From Acestrorhynchus altus (lineage: Eukaryota > Chordata > Actinopteri > Characiformes > Acestrorhynchidae): a DNA stretch of 64,000 bases. The stretch covers positions 19,553,033 through 19,617,032 of the forward strand of contig CM067508.1 of assembly GCA_034509495.1 (NCBI GenBank), in the 5' to 3' direction. Below, piece after piece: positions 1-12,078 of the stretch; the first letter of the stretch is position 1; every line of letters begins with the position of its first letter. Made by a program: the position numbers and the translations under genes. The notes beneath the pieces were generated by a model, which saw nothing but the letters and a program-made list of their open reading frames with translations, had not been told where the DNA came from and did not search any database.

Positions 1-2050
1 GCAACTCTTGTGTTCCGGGACATTCCTGCAGAATCACACACAAGCATACAACGAACAATTTGTCACACTCTTAAATTTCCTAACTAATGTGTGATGAAGA
101 ACAGCTGTCAATTATTTCATCACCCATGTGTTGATAGTAGTTTTAGTCACAGTCATGTCAACCGAAAAAAGAACACCCTCACCCCCATGCTCACATACCA
201 ACAATAATTCTTGGACTGTTTCTGTAAACACAACAGCGTGACCAGCTCCACTTAGCCTTGTCTTTGGAATTGCCGAGCTCATAAATGAAGCAAGCTTGTG
301 GTTTGATTCTGTGGAATTGTTCCAGTTGTGAAAGATTCAGTGTTTGGTGACGCACATAACGTCATCTATAAGGCGTGCTGCTCTGGATGGAGGTAGGGGC
401 TCAGAGCTGTGAAAGGCTGGATTGTACTTGCAGGGTGAATGAACAGAGTGTATGCAGAGTTTAAAATGCTCTGAGAGGATGAGGTACTCGGAGAGCTTAC
501 AGAAACGTGGCCAATTTAGATCCTGGAAGGCCGTCTTTGTACCGCAGTACTTTTTGAACACAGTAATGCCTTTAAGGGTTATGTTTGATCAGTGTAACTG
601 TAAGGACACGTTCGAAAGCAGATATGCAGCATGTAGTGTTCTTAACTGGGCATTATTGTATGATTCATCATTAATGAAAGATTCCTCACACTCGCACGTC
701 TCTTTTATGGTCCCAAAACCAGCAAATAAGTATGAGTGGGAGCAGGCACAATTCAGAGAGCAAGAGTTGAAGGGAAGCCTCTGACCACCTCTGAAAGTTA
801 TCTGACCATAGTCCATTCCCATTGTGTCTTGGGGATGAAATGAAATGAAAAATGAAATCCAAACTTGATCTAATCACCAAAACAGGCTCATTGATGATCA
901 TGGAGGTCTCACCTCACAACCCATAGGACTAATGTTAGTCTTGGTACCAGATACCACAGGGCACCCTCAGTGGTCTTATGAAGGTCATGCCTCTATGGTT
1001 CAAAGCTGAAGACAACAAACTGATACTCTCAATCACTGCACATCTGTCTGTGCTGTAGATCCATTTATAGAGTAAAAATGAACTGCTGTAATGTAAATCC
1101 AGGCTGTGTTCAACTGCTAATCTGCCACCGGGGTTGTTTTCCTTTGAACTAGGAGGAATTCCTGTTATGTCTTCAACATTCTTCAGGCTGTCTTAGATAT
1201 TTCCACATCACCTAATGTTATGTAAGAATATTTAATGTATTTATTGAGTAGGAAAGCCATGGATAATGTCTTTTCCATAAACTAGAATAGTAATGAGAAA
1301 AGCAATTTTAATAATAAGTGCTTGGAGCTCTTGAAATGTGTGGTCTTCATTAGAATGTTTGAATGGGGTTTGGTTTGTTGATGCTCTGTGAGACAAGGCT
1401 TGACCTTTTATGAAATATTCAAACCAATCAGGGCAGGATTTCATGAAAGCCTCTTTTGAGAAGCTCAAAGATGATTCAAGTGAGGATCTCATTGAACATT
1501 CTCTCTGAATTTAACACTACGATGCTTTAGGAAAACTGCACCAAAAGCCCAATGAGTTCCTTGCCTCTCATTGGCTGCCAGTGAGGGGACAGGCACTGTG
1601 TTTTTTTTTTATTCGGTTTTCCTTTTTCTTTCATGTTTAAAAAAACAAAACAAAACAATTCGTGTTTTCATCTCGCAGGACTTATGCAAGCAATATCAAT
1701 ATTTGCCCATCCTGTGAAAACACCTAGTTAGGTGATTATGAAGCAGGCAATTGAGGGCAGCAGTGTGAGAGGTTGCCATGTTCTTTGACCACATTTTCTT
1801 TTTCCATAAGAACATTTTGTTCTGTTTACCCTCATTTGACTCTGATGATTTCACATCATAGCAGAATAAATCAGCCAGTTCAGCTGCCAGTAGCTGTACA
1901 TAACATTTACATAGAGGAATATCTATTAATTATGTATAAAAACACTTTTGACCCAGGAGCATGAAATGCCAATTCTCGCATAATATTGGTTTCATTTGTA
2001 GTCCAAAGAGGTGGTGAGCTCAGCAAAACTAAAGAAATAGAACAATTATG
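1..2050. other. no gene recognised
   Basis: Unique-looking AT-rich sequence. The short open frames on both strands have no splice context or recognisable motif. A T-rich/A-rich stretch at 1600-1660 is low complexity. If the minus-strand gene at 4012-4089 is real, this is probably its first intron. Confidence 0.5.
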
Positions 2051-2059
2051 GAAGACACC

Positions 2060-2690
2060 TAAAGCAGGTTATCACATAATCCTTTCCTTGGTGGAGAAAA
2101 TAGTCTATCATGACATCTAGTCAAGATGTCAAGAACACTCCAGGAAATAGTCCTAGGCATATCATGATCAAAGTTTACAATCAACAGATGCCTTTGTGAG
2201 TTTAAGTAGAAAGATGACTTTATACTGATTGAGAACATCTAAAAAAAGCCTGATCAAATCTAGAACAAATTCTAAATTGACTATGGAGAAGAAAGCGAAT
2301 ACACTCAGAAAATGAAGTCATTTTCTGTAGCCTTGCTTGATTTTTTATGTACGAGATGTTCAATATTGTACCTTTGAGGGTACATTTATGAAGATCAGAA
2401 GCATACCATATCAACAACCAAACATGGTGGAGGCAGAGTTATGGCATGAGAATATATGGCTAGTAATGGACTTGCGTCACTGATGTGTTTTAATAGTGTT
2501 ACAGCTCACTGAAGTAACAGGTGTATAGATTGCTATTTCTGCTCAGGTTTGGTCAAATGCAGATATGATGATAATTCACAGTAAAGATGGAAGATGACCT
2601 GATTTTGAGACAAAACAAAGGCAAAAAGACCCACAAAGAAATAATTATTAATAAATTAAAGGCAGCATCAGTAAATACCTGCAAAAGCTT
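2060..2690 (+). mobile_element. degenerate Tc1/mariner-like remnant
   Basis: Heavily broken + strand sequence. The piece TKHGGGRVMA near 2415-2445 resembles the KHGGGSVM motif of Tc1 transposases, and the flanks resemble helix-turn-helix and linker portions broken by many stops. Not functional. Confidence 0.4.
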
Positions 2691-2982
2691 CTGAATTCAG
2701 TATCTGATAATGTCCAAGGTTTTCACACTTCAGGCAGTCACTGACTACAAAGTCTTCAAAATATTATCCGCCCAAGTATTAAAAATATACCTTATAATTA
2801 TAATTAAATTAGTTTGTACAATTACTTTTGAGCCATTGGAAAAAAGTTCTGCAATTCCTAAACTTCCAAAAAGTAAAAATTAGAACTTCCATAAAGTGAA
2901 GTGAATGCCATAATGTGAATGATGGATTCAGCATGTGCAGGCTTTCTGTACAAATGACAATAATTAGATGACCACAGCAGCC

Positions 2983-3017
2983 TCTCTCTCTCTCTCTCTC
3001 TCTCTCACCCACTCCTG

Positions 3018-3064
<47 letters not shown>
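2983..3064. repeat. compound (TC)n-(AC)n microsatellite
   Basis: About 24 bp of TC repeat, a short unique spacer, then about 46 bp of AC repeat. Confidence 0.97.
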
Positions 3065-3066
<2 letters not shown>

Positions 3067-3304
3067 CAATTAATTTAGGTACTTGGCTTTGACTTTGAAC
3101 CACAGACTTTTAACCATAATTAAGGGTACACATGCTTCACATCTAAAACCACAAAATGGTTTGGCATTTAAACTCTTCGAATACATTTATTCTCCTGAAA
3201 CATGTATGAAGTTCATACCAGCAATTACCCATTTCATTCTACATCTTGCTGATATGGTATATTTTTGGTTGAGTTGGATTTGATGGTTTATCTGATCTAT
3301 AAGA

Positions 3305-3515
3305 TGGACCAACCTGGCCAGGCTAAAAAACAGTATGACCAAGCTTGACCAAGCTGGTTTTATAGTATGACCAGTATAACCAAGCTGGTTGACCAGCATG
3401 ATCAAAATGACCAAGCTGGTTGACCAACATGACCGAAGCAGTTGACCAGCATGACCATGTAGATGTGCAACATGATGAGCAAGACCAAGCTGTTTGACCA
3501 CCCAGCTAATAAGAT
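3305..3515. repeat. degenerate GACCAGCATGACCAAGCTGGT minisatellite
   Basis: Repeated half-palindromic units of ACCAGC / GCTGGT with ATGACCAA spacers. Related diverged units recur at 3715-3850, so the block may be a larger repeat interrupted by unique sequence. The long minus-strand open frame here is a by-product of the repeat. Confidence 0.8.
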
Positions 3516-3714
3516 AGTAGCAGACCATTATTGGTCCATTGATTGCATATTTGGTGGTCCACTGGTGGTTAAGCAGAGTATTAAATGAAATTACAGTTTC
3601 TATTGGTCATTCTCCAGTTTATTCATTTATCTTTTGTTTGTTGTCTGTTGTAAATTAGTTTAATAAATAAGTTTCATCCATCACAGCATCAACAACAACA
3701 TTTAAAAAAGGGTG

Positions 3715-3850
3715 GACCAGCAGTGGCAAACAGTCAGCTGGTTGCCAACATTATCAAGCCAGCAAATAGATAAATGCTCACTATTTGGGCCACATGACCA
3801 GCAAAACTAAACTTGTCAACCAGCATGTCCAAGCTGGTCATGCTGGTTGC
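3715..3850. repeat. second block of ACCAGC/GCTGGT repeat
   Basis: Diverged units of the array at 3305-3515, including AACCAGCATGTCCAAGCTGG. Confidence 0.65.
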
Positions 3851-4011
3851 AACTATCATGTTTTAATAACCATTTGTCAGAAAGCTCTGGAAATCTACAG
3901 AGAACAATCAGCCATAGAAATCAACACCAAGAATGCAGTAAGAAGCCAGGTCTGTATAAAAGTCTACATCTAATGTTTGCGTGTAAAAAGTAGATGTGGT
4001 GGTCCACTCAC

Positions 4012-4089
4012 CTGCCCCCAGATGTTGAGAATCTGACAGATAAACACCACCAGCAGCAGCACGATCTGACCTGGAAAGGTTCCACTCAT
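4012..4089 (-). CDS. putative first coding exon of a divergent secreted-protein gene (partial)
   Basis: On the minus strand an ATG at 4089 with A at -3 opens 26 codons beginning MSGTFPGQ, followed by the strong hydrophobic core IVLLLVVFICQIL and NIWGQ. It ends exactly at CAG|GTGAGT (donor at 4011), phase 0. This is the layout of a signal-peptide first exon. A TATA box lies 204 nt upstream of the ATG. I do not recognise the protein and cannot find the next exon in the remaining 4 kb; it may lie beyond the left edge. The gene would run head to head with clec18, about 3.8 kb apart. It could be a chance match, but promoter, start context, leader and donor all agree. Confidence 0.5.
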
Positions 4090-4292
4090 TTTCTCAGAGC
4101 TTTCCTCCACAGTCGTACTCTGGCAAATAACAGAAACTTCTAAAGCTCTTTAAACTACTTTACTTTAAAACTACTTTAATACTCTGAAAAGCTCTGAAAG
4201 TCCAGAAACCGTGAGTAGAACAGAGAGGAGAATCTGGACCAGCCTCAGGAGCCATCAAGGGAGACTTGTGCCTTGTGGAGAGTAGTCTACAT

Positions 4293-4299
4293 TTTTATA
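4293..4299 (-). promoter_or_regulatory. TATA box of the putative minus-strand gene
   Basis: TATAAAA on the minus strand, preceded by a GC-containing stretch (GCCTACGGCT). A start of transcription about 25-30 nt downstream (near 4265) would give a 5' leader of about 175 nt before the ATG at 4089. Confidence 0.45.
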
Positions 4300-4484
4300 A
4301 GCCGTAGGCTAATGTTTTTCTTCTTTTCCTTTTTTTGGGCTCCACATGCCCATATTCTCTCCTCATAAAAGTCGCTCAGTTCTGCTGGCCTGTGTGCTAA
4401 CTAGGAGGAACAGGAGTATAAAACCCTCAGCATGGAGAAGTACAGTAGATCTTTCACTGGGTGAACTAAATTATTATTTAATTC

Positions 4485-4830
4485 CTCACTGTATTATGTC
4501 AAGACCCAGTTTATTATTCAATGGACTCATTGCATTATCTTGTGACCTCAGTATATAATCTTGTGGCCGCAGTATCTCACAGCCTCGATAGATTATCTTG
4601 TGACCTTAATATGTTATCTCATAGCTTTATAATATCTTGCGAGCTCATAATATTATCATGCAGTCTGTATGTTTTGATCTCAATATAGTATCTAATTGCC
4701 TCAATAAGTTATTTTGTGACCTTATATTTTATCTTGTGGCCTCAATATATTATCTGATAGCCTTAGTATAGAATATCTCATGGCCACAAAACATTATTTT
4801 GTCACCTTAACATATTATATGGCAATATAA
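4485..4830. repeat. degenerate ~22-bp minisatellite
   Basis: About 15 diverged units close to CTCAATATATTATCTTGTGGC / CTTAATATATTATCTTGTGAC. The array begins about 190 bp upstream of the TATA box of the minus-strand gene. Confidence 0.8.
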
Positions 4831-6530
4831 TCACACAGTTTTTGAATATACAGCAGGTATTAAACCACAAGAGTTGAACTAAATTTGATTAATACTAATA
4901 GCTATAGCAATATAAAACATTGCATCATCAGGTGTCTACAGGTTTAGACATTTTTTCTGGACAGGAAATAAGAGTCATCATGGGTTTCACAGCATTCTGA
5001 CTTGAAATTCTCAATTGAAATGAAAATATAGTGTATTACAGTGTATATTGTATTCTAGACTTAATGCCTGCCTGTAAATAGGTGGCATGTATCAATATGT
5101 CCAGCTTATCTGACAACTGCTATGATAGGCTGCGTGATCATTTTCTCACCGCACTAAATGCTGCTTTGGCATCTGCATTTTTTCAAGTTGGATTGATTTT
5201 GGAATAAATGTCTGTGCTTTATCTGTGTTGACTTTCCTCTTTGTACTGAGTGCCTCTTGAATAGAACTGTGTAGGCAAAGAAAGCAAATATGACATCTGT
5301 GTAAAACAATGTAATAATGGAGGGTCTGGTTTGGCTTAGTTGGTATGTTTTCCACATTCGCTGAACCACTCTACTGGACTTCGGCCTTCAGAGAACAAGA
5401 ATGTTAGTGATTGAGAGTGGCTGAGTGGTTTAGTCAAGCTGCAATGTAGAAACAGTCTGCCCTCTGCAGGGAGGCCTTCTCCAGCCATGGTGATCAGGCC
5501 AGATAACTGCTGAAAACTAGTTTGAGACCTATTGACCTGGGATTTGCTCACCTAATGGAGAACACCTCAGGATCAGAGCCTATGATGCCGCCGGACAGCC
5601 AGAAAAGGCCACAAGGAGCCTCCTAGAGCCTCCTAACCTCCAGTTACATTATGTTAGATAATGGATGAAGTAGTTATGCATTCTTCTTTCATTAAAAATG
5701 ATTTATTGAACTCAAACTGTGCTGTGGGTGAACCATTACCACTGGACCAATGTCTAGAATTTGCTCTACTCTAGCAATTGGTTCTATCCTTATTGAGAAC
5801 CAGAGATGGATTGTTAGTAGGAACATCTTCTGGATCTCCTCATCTTATTTTGTAGATTACACTGCAAGAGCCGGAACCCTACTTGAAACCAAAAAAATGC
5901 AGCAGTGCAGTTGTCATTTCATACAAAATCAGTGACCACTAAGAGAAGGCCTTATCCACATGATTTATTGGGGATGTTAGATTAAGTTTGAAAACATGAT
6001 TTAAAATTCTAATGAAGATGAAGGCTGACTTTAGAGAGAGCTGCTTTGCATGATATGATTTCAGAAGAGGAGCGCTGGCTTTCCATACACTGTTGAATAT
6101 TCTGTCCCAGTTCCCAGATGGGCAAAGCTTCTCGCTCTTGTTGACAACCTTTCAGAGTGGGTTTGATGGGCCTATCTCAGAAACTCCTTTAGTCATTTGT
6201 CTAGAAGCATTGTCATTATTCAGGTCATGGCCTCAGGCCTTGGTTATAGTGCATGACCAGAAATATTTTTAATATTAGAGTGGAGCCCGTAATCCCACAT
6301 TTAAGTAATTAAACTGTTATTAGGCTCCTACTGGAATGAAGGACACTGCAGGGAGAACATGATGAACAATCATAGCACTTATAAGCCAGACAGTAATGAC
6401 AGTGACAATAGATATTAATACTTTAGGACTAATTCAGCTACGGTAGCTCAGAATTAATCACAGAATTTCACTATGCCATTCTAAAGTTCATATACTGTAG
6501 CAGTACACAAAGTTTGTGCACAGCTGCAAA
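4831..6530. other. no gene recognised
   Basis: AT-rich intergenic sequence between the putative minus-strand gene and clec18. No motif or splice-supported frame seen. Confidence 0.5.
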
Positions 6531-6534
6531 TTAC

Positions 6535-6720
6535 ATCTGTTGTTCATTAGTTGTTTCTTCTGAAATCGATGGTATTGAAGTGGGTTTATTCTGCTTTTGC
6601 TGGAGTAACTGGAGTATCCTCTATTAGGATGTTGGAGGATCACCACCTCACCTAATCCCCAAATTTATTTTGAAAGTACTGGGTGGAGTCATCTGGCATT
6701 AGGCAGCACGTGGTTTTCAA
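6535..6720 (-). mobile_element. copy of short non-autonomous repeat (family A)
   Basis: Shares GTTTCTTCTGAAATCGATGG, TTTTGCTGGAGTAACT and the final TACTGGGTGGAGTC block with copies at 20235, 52740 and 60245. Family A copies occur in both orientations through the window. Confidence 0.6.
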
Positions 6721-6799
6721 AGGTTTTTCAATTATTCTCCACAGGAGCAAGACAAACTGTTTGTAAAAATGTCTTTTCATCCTCCTAGTGTTATTTTGA

Positions 6800-6912
6800 T
6801 CCCTGCTTTGGTCTCTGGCTGTGAGGGGTCTGGTGTATTCTCCTTGTGTTTGTGAAGGTTTTCTGCTCCAGTTTCCCCCTGTGTCCTAAAATCACAAATG
6901 ATAGGTGTACTG

Positions 6913-6982
<70 letters not shown>

Positions 6983-7320
6983 TGTTGTGTGGTACCCTGT
7001 GTTGGACTGCTGCCCTGTCCAGGGAGTTTTCCTGCCTTGCGTTCAGTGATTCCAGGTAGGCTCCCAACCCACCGCAACCCAGAGCAGGAGGAAACATATA
7101 TGGAGATGGAGGTATTTTCGAGCATTTAAACACAGATGTGTACAGATGTGTTCTCCGTAGAGCACTTGTGAACTTGTTTTCACAGAAATTCAGCAAAATA
7201 AGGCCTCCAACTTGCTCTGGACTAAAGCCATCATCCAGAGCCCGAGAGAGCACATCCATCCATCCATTTTCTATACCGCTTATTCCTGAATAGGGTCACG
7301 GGGGAGCCAGTGCCCAGCCG
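6800..7320. mobile_element. common teleost interspersed repeat with internal (GT)n
   Basis: Pattern of ...CTGTGTTGGACTGC..., a GT array, GGTAGGCTCCCAACCCACCG and, at 7253-7310, CATCCATCCATTTTCTATAC followed by GCTTATTCCTGAATAGGGTC. The last block is a very frequent teleost repeat end. Class is not decidable from this copy. Confidence 0.6.
6915..6979. repeat. (GT)n microsatellite
   Basis: About 65 bp of uninterrupted GT. The Cys/Val and His/Thr open frames over it are artefacts. Confidence 0.98.
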
Positions 7321-7324
7321 GTAA

Positions 7325-7896
7325 TTTTGTTTTTAACTTTATACAGTATAAAGCAAAAGTTTGGGTACCCGGATCAAAAGATACATGTTGTTGACAGGTG
7401 CAGTCCTAGGCCTGGTCTACGGGTCTGCAGGGGTTGATGTGTGCATACGTTAAGAAATCCTGTGCACAAAACAAACTTAAATTCTGCATATTTTAGACTG
7501 AATTTAACATATGATGTATCTTATGTGCACACACTTTATCTTTTACATACTATATGCTAAGTAAATAGTAATGATGACTTATTTACACTTAAAAAACCTT
7601 TATGTCATGTAAAGGTCCACTGGTCTGAGCGAAACCAAAAAGTAGCTTAAAGCTTTAGCAGAAGAGGAGGCCAAACATGTCTGGAGTGTGTTTATAGGTT
7701 ACCTCGTGTTACCACTGTGCCATCAGAATGAAGAAGCACTCTGTGAAAGTGCTGCTATTGAAGCTGAAAGAAAGAGAGAGAACGAGAGGAGGGGTGGGGG
7801 TGTCTATGAAGGGAGGGAGTCTGGGTGGGACACAGCCACAGTCACACTTCATGTCTAAGTGCTGCTTCTCTGGCACGGTGGTGCAGCTCCACGACC
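7325..7896 (+). promoter_or_regulatory. clec18 upstream and 5' leader region
   Basis: No clear TATA box is visible near the start codon. Sequence becomes more GC- and purine-rich from 7620. Transcription start not determinable. Confidence 0.3.
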
Positions 7897-7996
7897 ATGA
7901 GGTCTTCCATGAGCCCTGCAGGTTTAGCTCCATTACTGACAATTATCCTCTTGGTTCTGAGCACATGTAACAGCCGGACTGGCCCACCTGCAAGGG
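7897..7996 (+). CDS. clec18: clec18 exon 1, signal peptide
   Basis: Encodes residues 1-33 plus one base. Polar start (MRSSMSPAG), hydrophobic core LAPLLTIILLVLS, then TCNSRTGPPAR. Cleavage is probably near residues 23-26. Donor is GTAAGC. A second in-frame Met at residue 5 is an alternative start. Out-of-frame ATGs lie upstream (for example 7728), so the leader may carry short upstream ORFs if transcription starts that far back. Confidence 0.9.
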
Positions 7997-10900
7997 GTAA
8001 GCCAAGCTTTGTCAGATTTCTGTAAATTCTTATTCTTATAAAAATGAAATGGGAAATTAGTGTTAAAAGTTTGTAGTGCAGGATTTTGAAGATGAGGGAT
8101 CAGCTGAATGAGGTAGAGTTATTGTATTGGTTTTACATGAACCGTTGTACTTTTAAAATTTTGTCTACTTTTTGTCATAAGGGTCAAAATGACCTGCAGA
8201 TGACCTATATACCTTCTTATTGTGGTCTACAACTTCTGTGGATGTACTACCATGAAGGCAATGTTCCTCTTTCTCTAATGTTTGGGGTCACTCTAGGAAG
8301 TCTCATTAAAGTCATCTATTAGGATTTCTCAGGTGTTAAGTGTGGTGGTGGGTCATTTTTGACTCGTAAGACAACAGAAGAGTAAACAAATTGAATTCAT
8401 TGATTTCATTTGGAGAAATGATTGAGGAGATGCGTAGCTCAAGTAATGTAAACTGTAGCAGCATAATTCATACAATCACTTTATTTGAATGCCAAAAACT
8501 CTACTTCTAGTGAATTATAGCCCATGTTTCCACAAGAGGTCAGGCTTACAGTCATTCTGACCTCTCCCCTGAACATTTAGCTTGCTTTCACTTAAAGAAA
8601 ATACAGTCCTGCACAGTTCCTCCTGTGTGAGACCATTTTTGCTCTAACATTTTAATGCTAACTCTGTAAAAGCACTCGTAACCTGATCTATTTTGGATAA
8701 ATGCAGTGGATCTGCTGGGCCTAATTCAATTTAGGGTGTTTTCTGGCTTAGACTTAATCTTGTTCACACAAAAAGGTTTACATTTTTTCCACCATAAGAT
8801 AAAAAAAAAGCTTTTTTTCCTTATAGTTGGTGCCCATAAACATCAGAAGCCACTTTTTCTACATTGTTTGAGCACAGCAGCTACTACTTATATTATTTAC
8901 ATAGAGTGAACATTTCAGGATGAAGGGCCCAATAGAGGTTTCAGAACTACTAAGGAACTACCTACCTGCCTTTTCATGGATATATATGTTTAGTTAGGCC
9001 TATTTAAACTTTTCTTTCTGAAGACAGGAGTCTATTTTTTTACTTGTAATTTTAATTCTTTTATACACTAATATACTATTAATGTTCCTTTCCTTTCAAT
9101 ATAGAGTTTTAGCATTTAAGGTAGACGACACTGTTCCCAGAAAGAGAACAGTAACCTAAATAACATTTGTTTACTTCTGTCTCTTTATTTAATTAAAGTA
9201 AGAAGACTTTTATTTGACCTGGATTAGGTTACTTTGCTTGCCTCTGAAACCTGAGACTATTTCAGGGTAATTAATGCAGTGGTGTGGTTAATAAATATGA
9301 GCCCTTTGTGCACTATTTCATCACACTGTTTGACCCTGACCTTGTGCACCGTGTGCCTGTATTTGGTTGCTATGGTGATCTGTCCCAGCAGTGGAGTCAT
9401 TACAGGCCTCTCTTTTTATTCTAGGGCTTGGGGTAAAGGAGCATTTTCAGATTGTTACACAGCACAATAGGCTGCGCAGTCGGGTTGACCCCATGGCTGC
9501 AAACATGCAAAAAATGGTGAGTTTGCCTTTGTTTGCTGATGTTTCATTAATGTAGGTCTGCTGGTACATCAGCGCAGTTTGCCAGCCTCTTACCAGTCCC
9601 TGAGTCTTAATCCCCCCACTTACCATCAGGAAAGAATTCAAGGAGGTCCCACTGAATGAGGAGAGAATTGTTCTTTGAACCTAAAGCACTGCACGTTTCT
9701 TTAGGCCTGTAAGGACTTTTCAAGGAGAAACATGTTGCAGAGAATGGTGAATATTGTCGGTGTTGCTGTCTTGAATTGCTTGTCATTTGTTTTAATCTAT
9801 GTTGATGAAACAGTTTATCTAGTACTATATATTGTCCCAAAACATAACATGCATATATATTTTAAGACCATTATATACAGCCATTTAAAGAGGAATGAAC
9901 ATTTAGAAAAATAAAACATAAATAAAAATAAAACCTGGTTTTAAACAAATCAACATTCTAGCTTGTATGAGACCAGACCAGTGATTTCTTTTTAAACAGG
10001 ATCAGTGCTTAGACTGTTGTGCCACCTGACTCCTTTCCACCACTATGGAGCTTAATGGCTCAGTCTGTGAATTTTCCTAAGTGGTGTTTATAGTGAATCT
10101 GCTGATGAACATTAGGTCAACTGAACTAGACCTAAGCCTGAAACACTTGCTGCCCTTTCCCAGGATCATTGCTGATCTTGCTGTGCCTTCAACTTTGGTC
10201 TTGAGCCAGAGCTCTTTATTGGGGCAGTGGTGTAATGGATCATAGCTCACTGACCCCAATAAAATGGGTAGTACGGCTTATTCACCTTACTTTTAAACAT
10301 GTAGTTCAGAAACAGATGCAGTTTTTAAGCAATCGTCTACTCTACAGGAACACTCAGAGTGCTGACCTTGAGCGCTTTCCCTCTTTATAAATTTCCCACA
10401 GTCACTCCTGATAAAAGTGCATAGTTTTGAAAACACCTATCAGGCATTTGAAATGTGACTCCCACAGACAGTTGGGGGTCTTATTGGAGGCTATTCATAT
10501 TTTGAAATGCAGTTAATCCGAACAGACGTCCTCTTTCTCTGAAGGATATCCTATATTGAAACAGTGATATCCCAAACAGTGGTATTTTGCGCAGTTGCTT
10601 CGTAAGCACAGCTGTTGAACGAGGGCACACAGGGGCACTAATCCTGATGTCCGTGCACACTGTTTGGAGTGGATCTGCCCTTATGGCCTCCTCGGGTTTA
10701 GAGGGCTTGCCAGACAGAATACAAACGAACAGCCCACATAATTGAGTCATTGTGGACAGCTCATGTCAGAGGTTGAGCTACAGTATACCACGCACATCTG
10801 CTACTACATTCAGTAGCAAAGTCGGTGTGTATCACTGTTAAGCTCAATGGAAGACCTAGTGGAATATTTATGTATTACTGTTAATAGCTGTGCTATTTTT

Positions 10901-12019
10901 GTATGCTCACACTGTTGGTTATGACTAATGTTTTTAAATAAATGCTTATACTCACTTTCCAAAAATGCACTTAGTAATCAATTGATTATTATCATATTCC
11001 TCCAAAAAGTCTCATCTTCAATTCTTCACATATTCCACACAAATATATCACGATACCATTTATTCTTTTCTGATCCTTTCCCACACATTCCCATTCTTTT
11101 TTTATCCCAATTCCCCCCCAATTTGGAAGTGCCATATAGAGGTCCAAAAAAATGACCGACGCATGATTGAAGCTGTAATCCTCAGGAACCCTTTGGTGCT
11201 TGTGAACATGTCTGTTTTAGGTTCCAAATAGGCAAGAGGAGTTGTCCTTAAGATAACTCTTCCAAACAGATCATGTTCAAGCAAGCAATGCTGTGCAGTA
11301 GAATATTACACCAATGCAGAATTGTTATATTCTGTGATGTTGTATCTCTATTGTTAGTTTTTTTTTTTGTTTTTTTTTTTAATGAAAACATGCATAAACT
11401 GAGTAAAAAGGCAAATTCTAATCCAAACAGTGGGACATGTAGAATGAAACACTGCTACCTAGTGTTCAGGGTTTGAACACAAGACAAAATGAACCAACAT
11501 CCATCAACAATTTTTACATGTAAACTATTTATTAGAAATGGATTCTGTATTACAGTACTGCAAAATATTATATCTCTCATGCTGTTTTTTTTTTCACATA
11601 ATGAGAGGAAGGATGTGTCATAATTAGCCTCTGCTTTGCATTTGTATCTGCAGCATTTCAGGTTATTTCTTCAAAGCCTGACAGTTGAGTTTCTGGAGAG
11701 TTGAAGAGGGATATTAAAGTGCTTTGGTGGTAAATATGAAAAGGCTTTGGGCTGAGGTGGCTTTGTGATTATCATTCAGGAATATTTGTGCAGGAATCCA
11801 TAAGAGCAGTCTGATTGTCTGTGGCTGTAAAGAGATTAGAGTCTCACAGTGGAGCTCTAAGCCCTCCTTTCAGAGGAAGATAAGATTCCCTAATTTCATA
11901 AAGTTTCTCGAATGATGGCCCTTTTTCATGCAGTGACCCCTCTTATGGTTCTTGAAGTGAATGGAGACTGAGAGCATTTGGAATGATGGAGTGTGTAACT
12001 GAAAAAGAATAGCTGGGGG

Positions 12020-12078
<59 letters not shown>

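Noticed and set aside
3187..3528. 113-codon minus-strand frame
   Set aside because: By-product of the ACCAGC/GCTGGT minisatellite.
6777..7259. 160-codon minus-strand frame with a poly-His/Thr run
   Set aside because: Crosses the (GT)n microsatellite and a common interspersed repeat.
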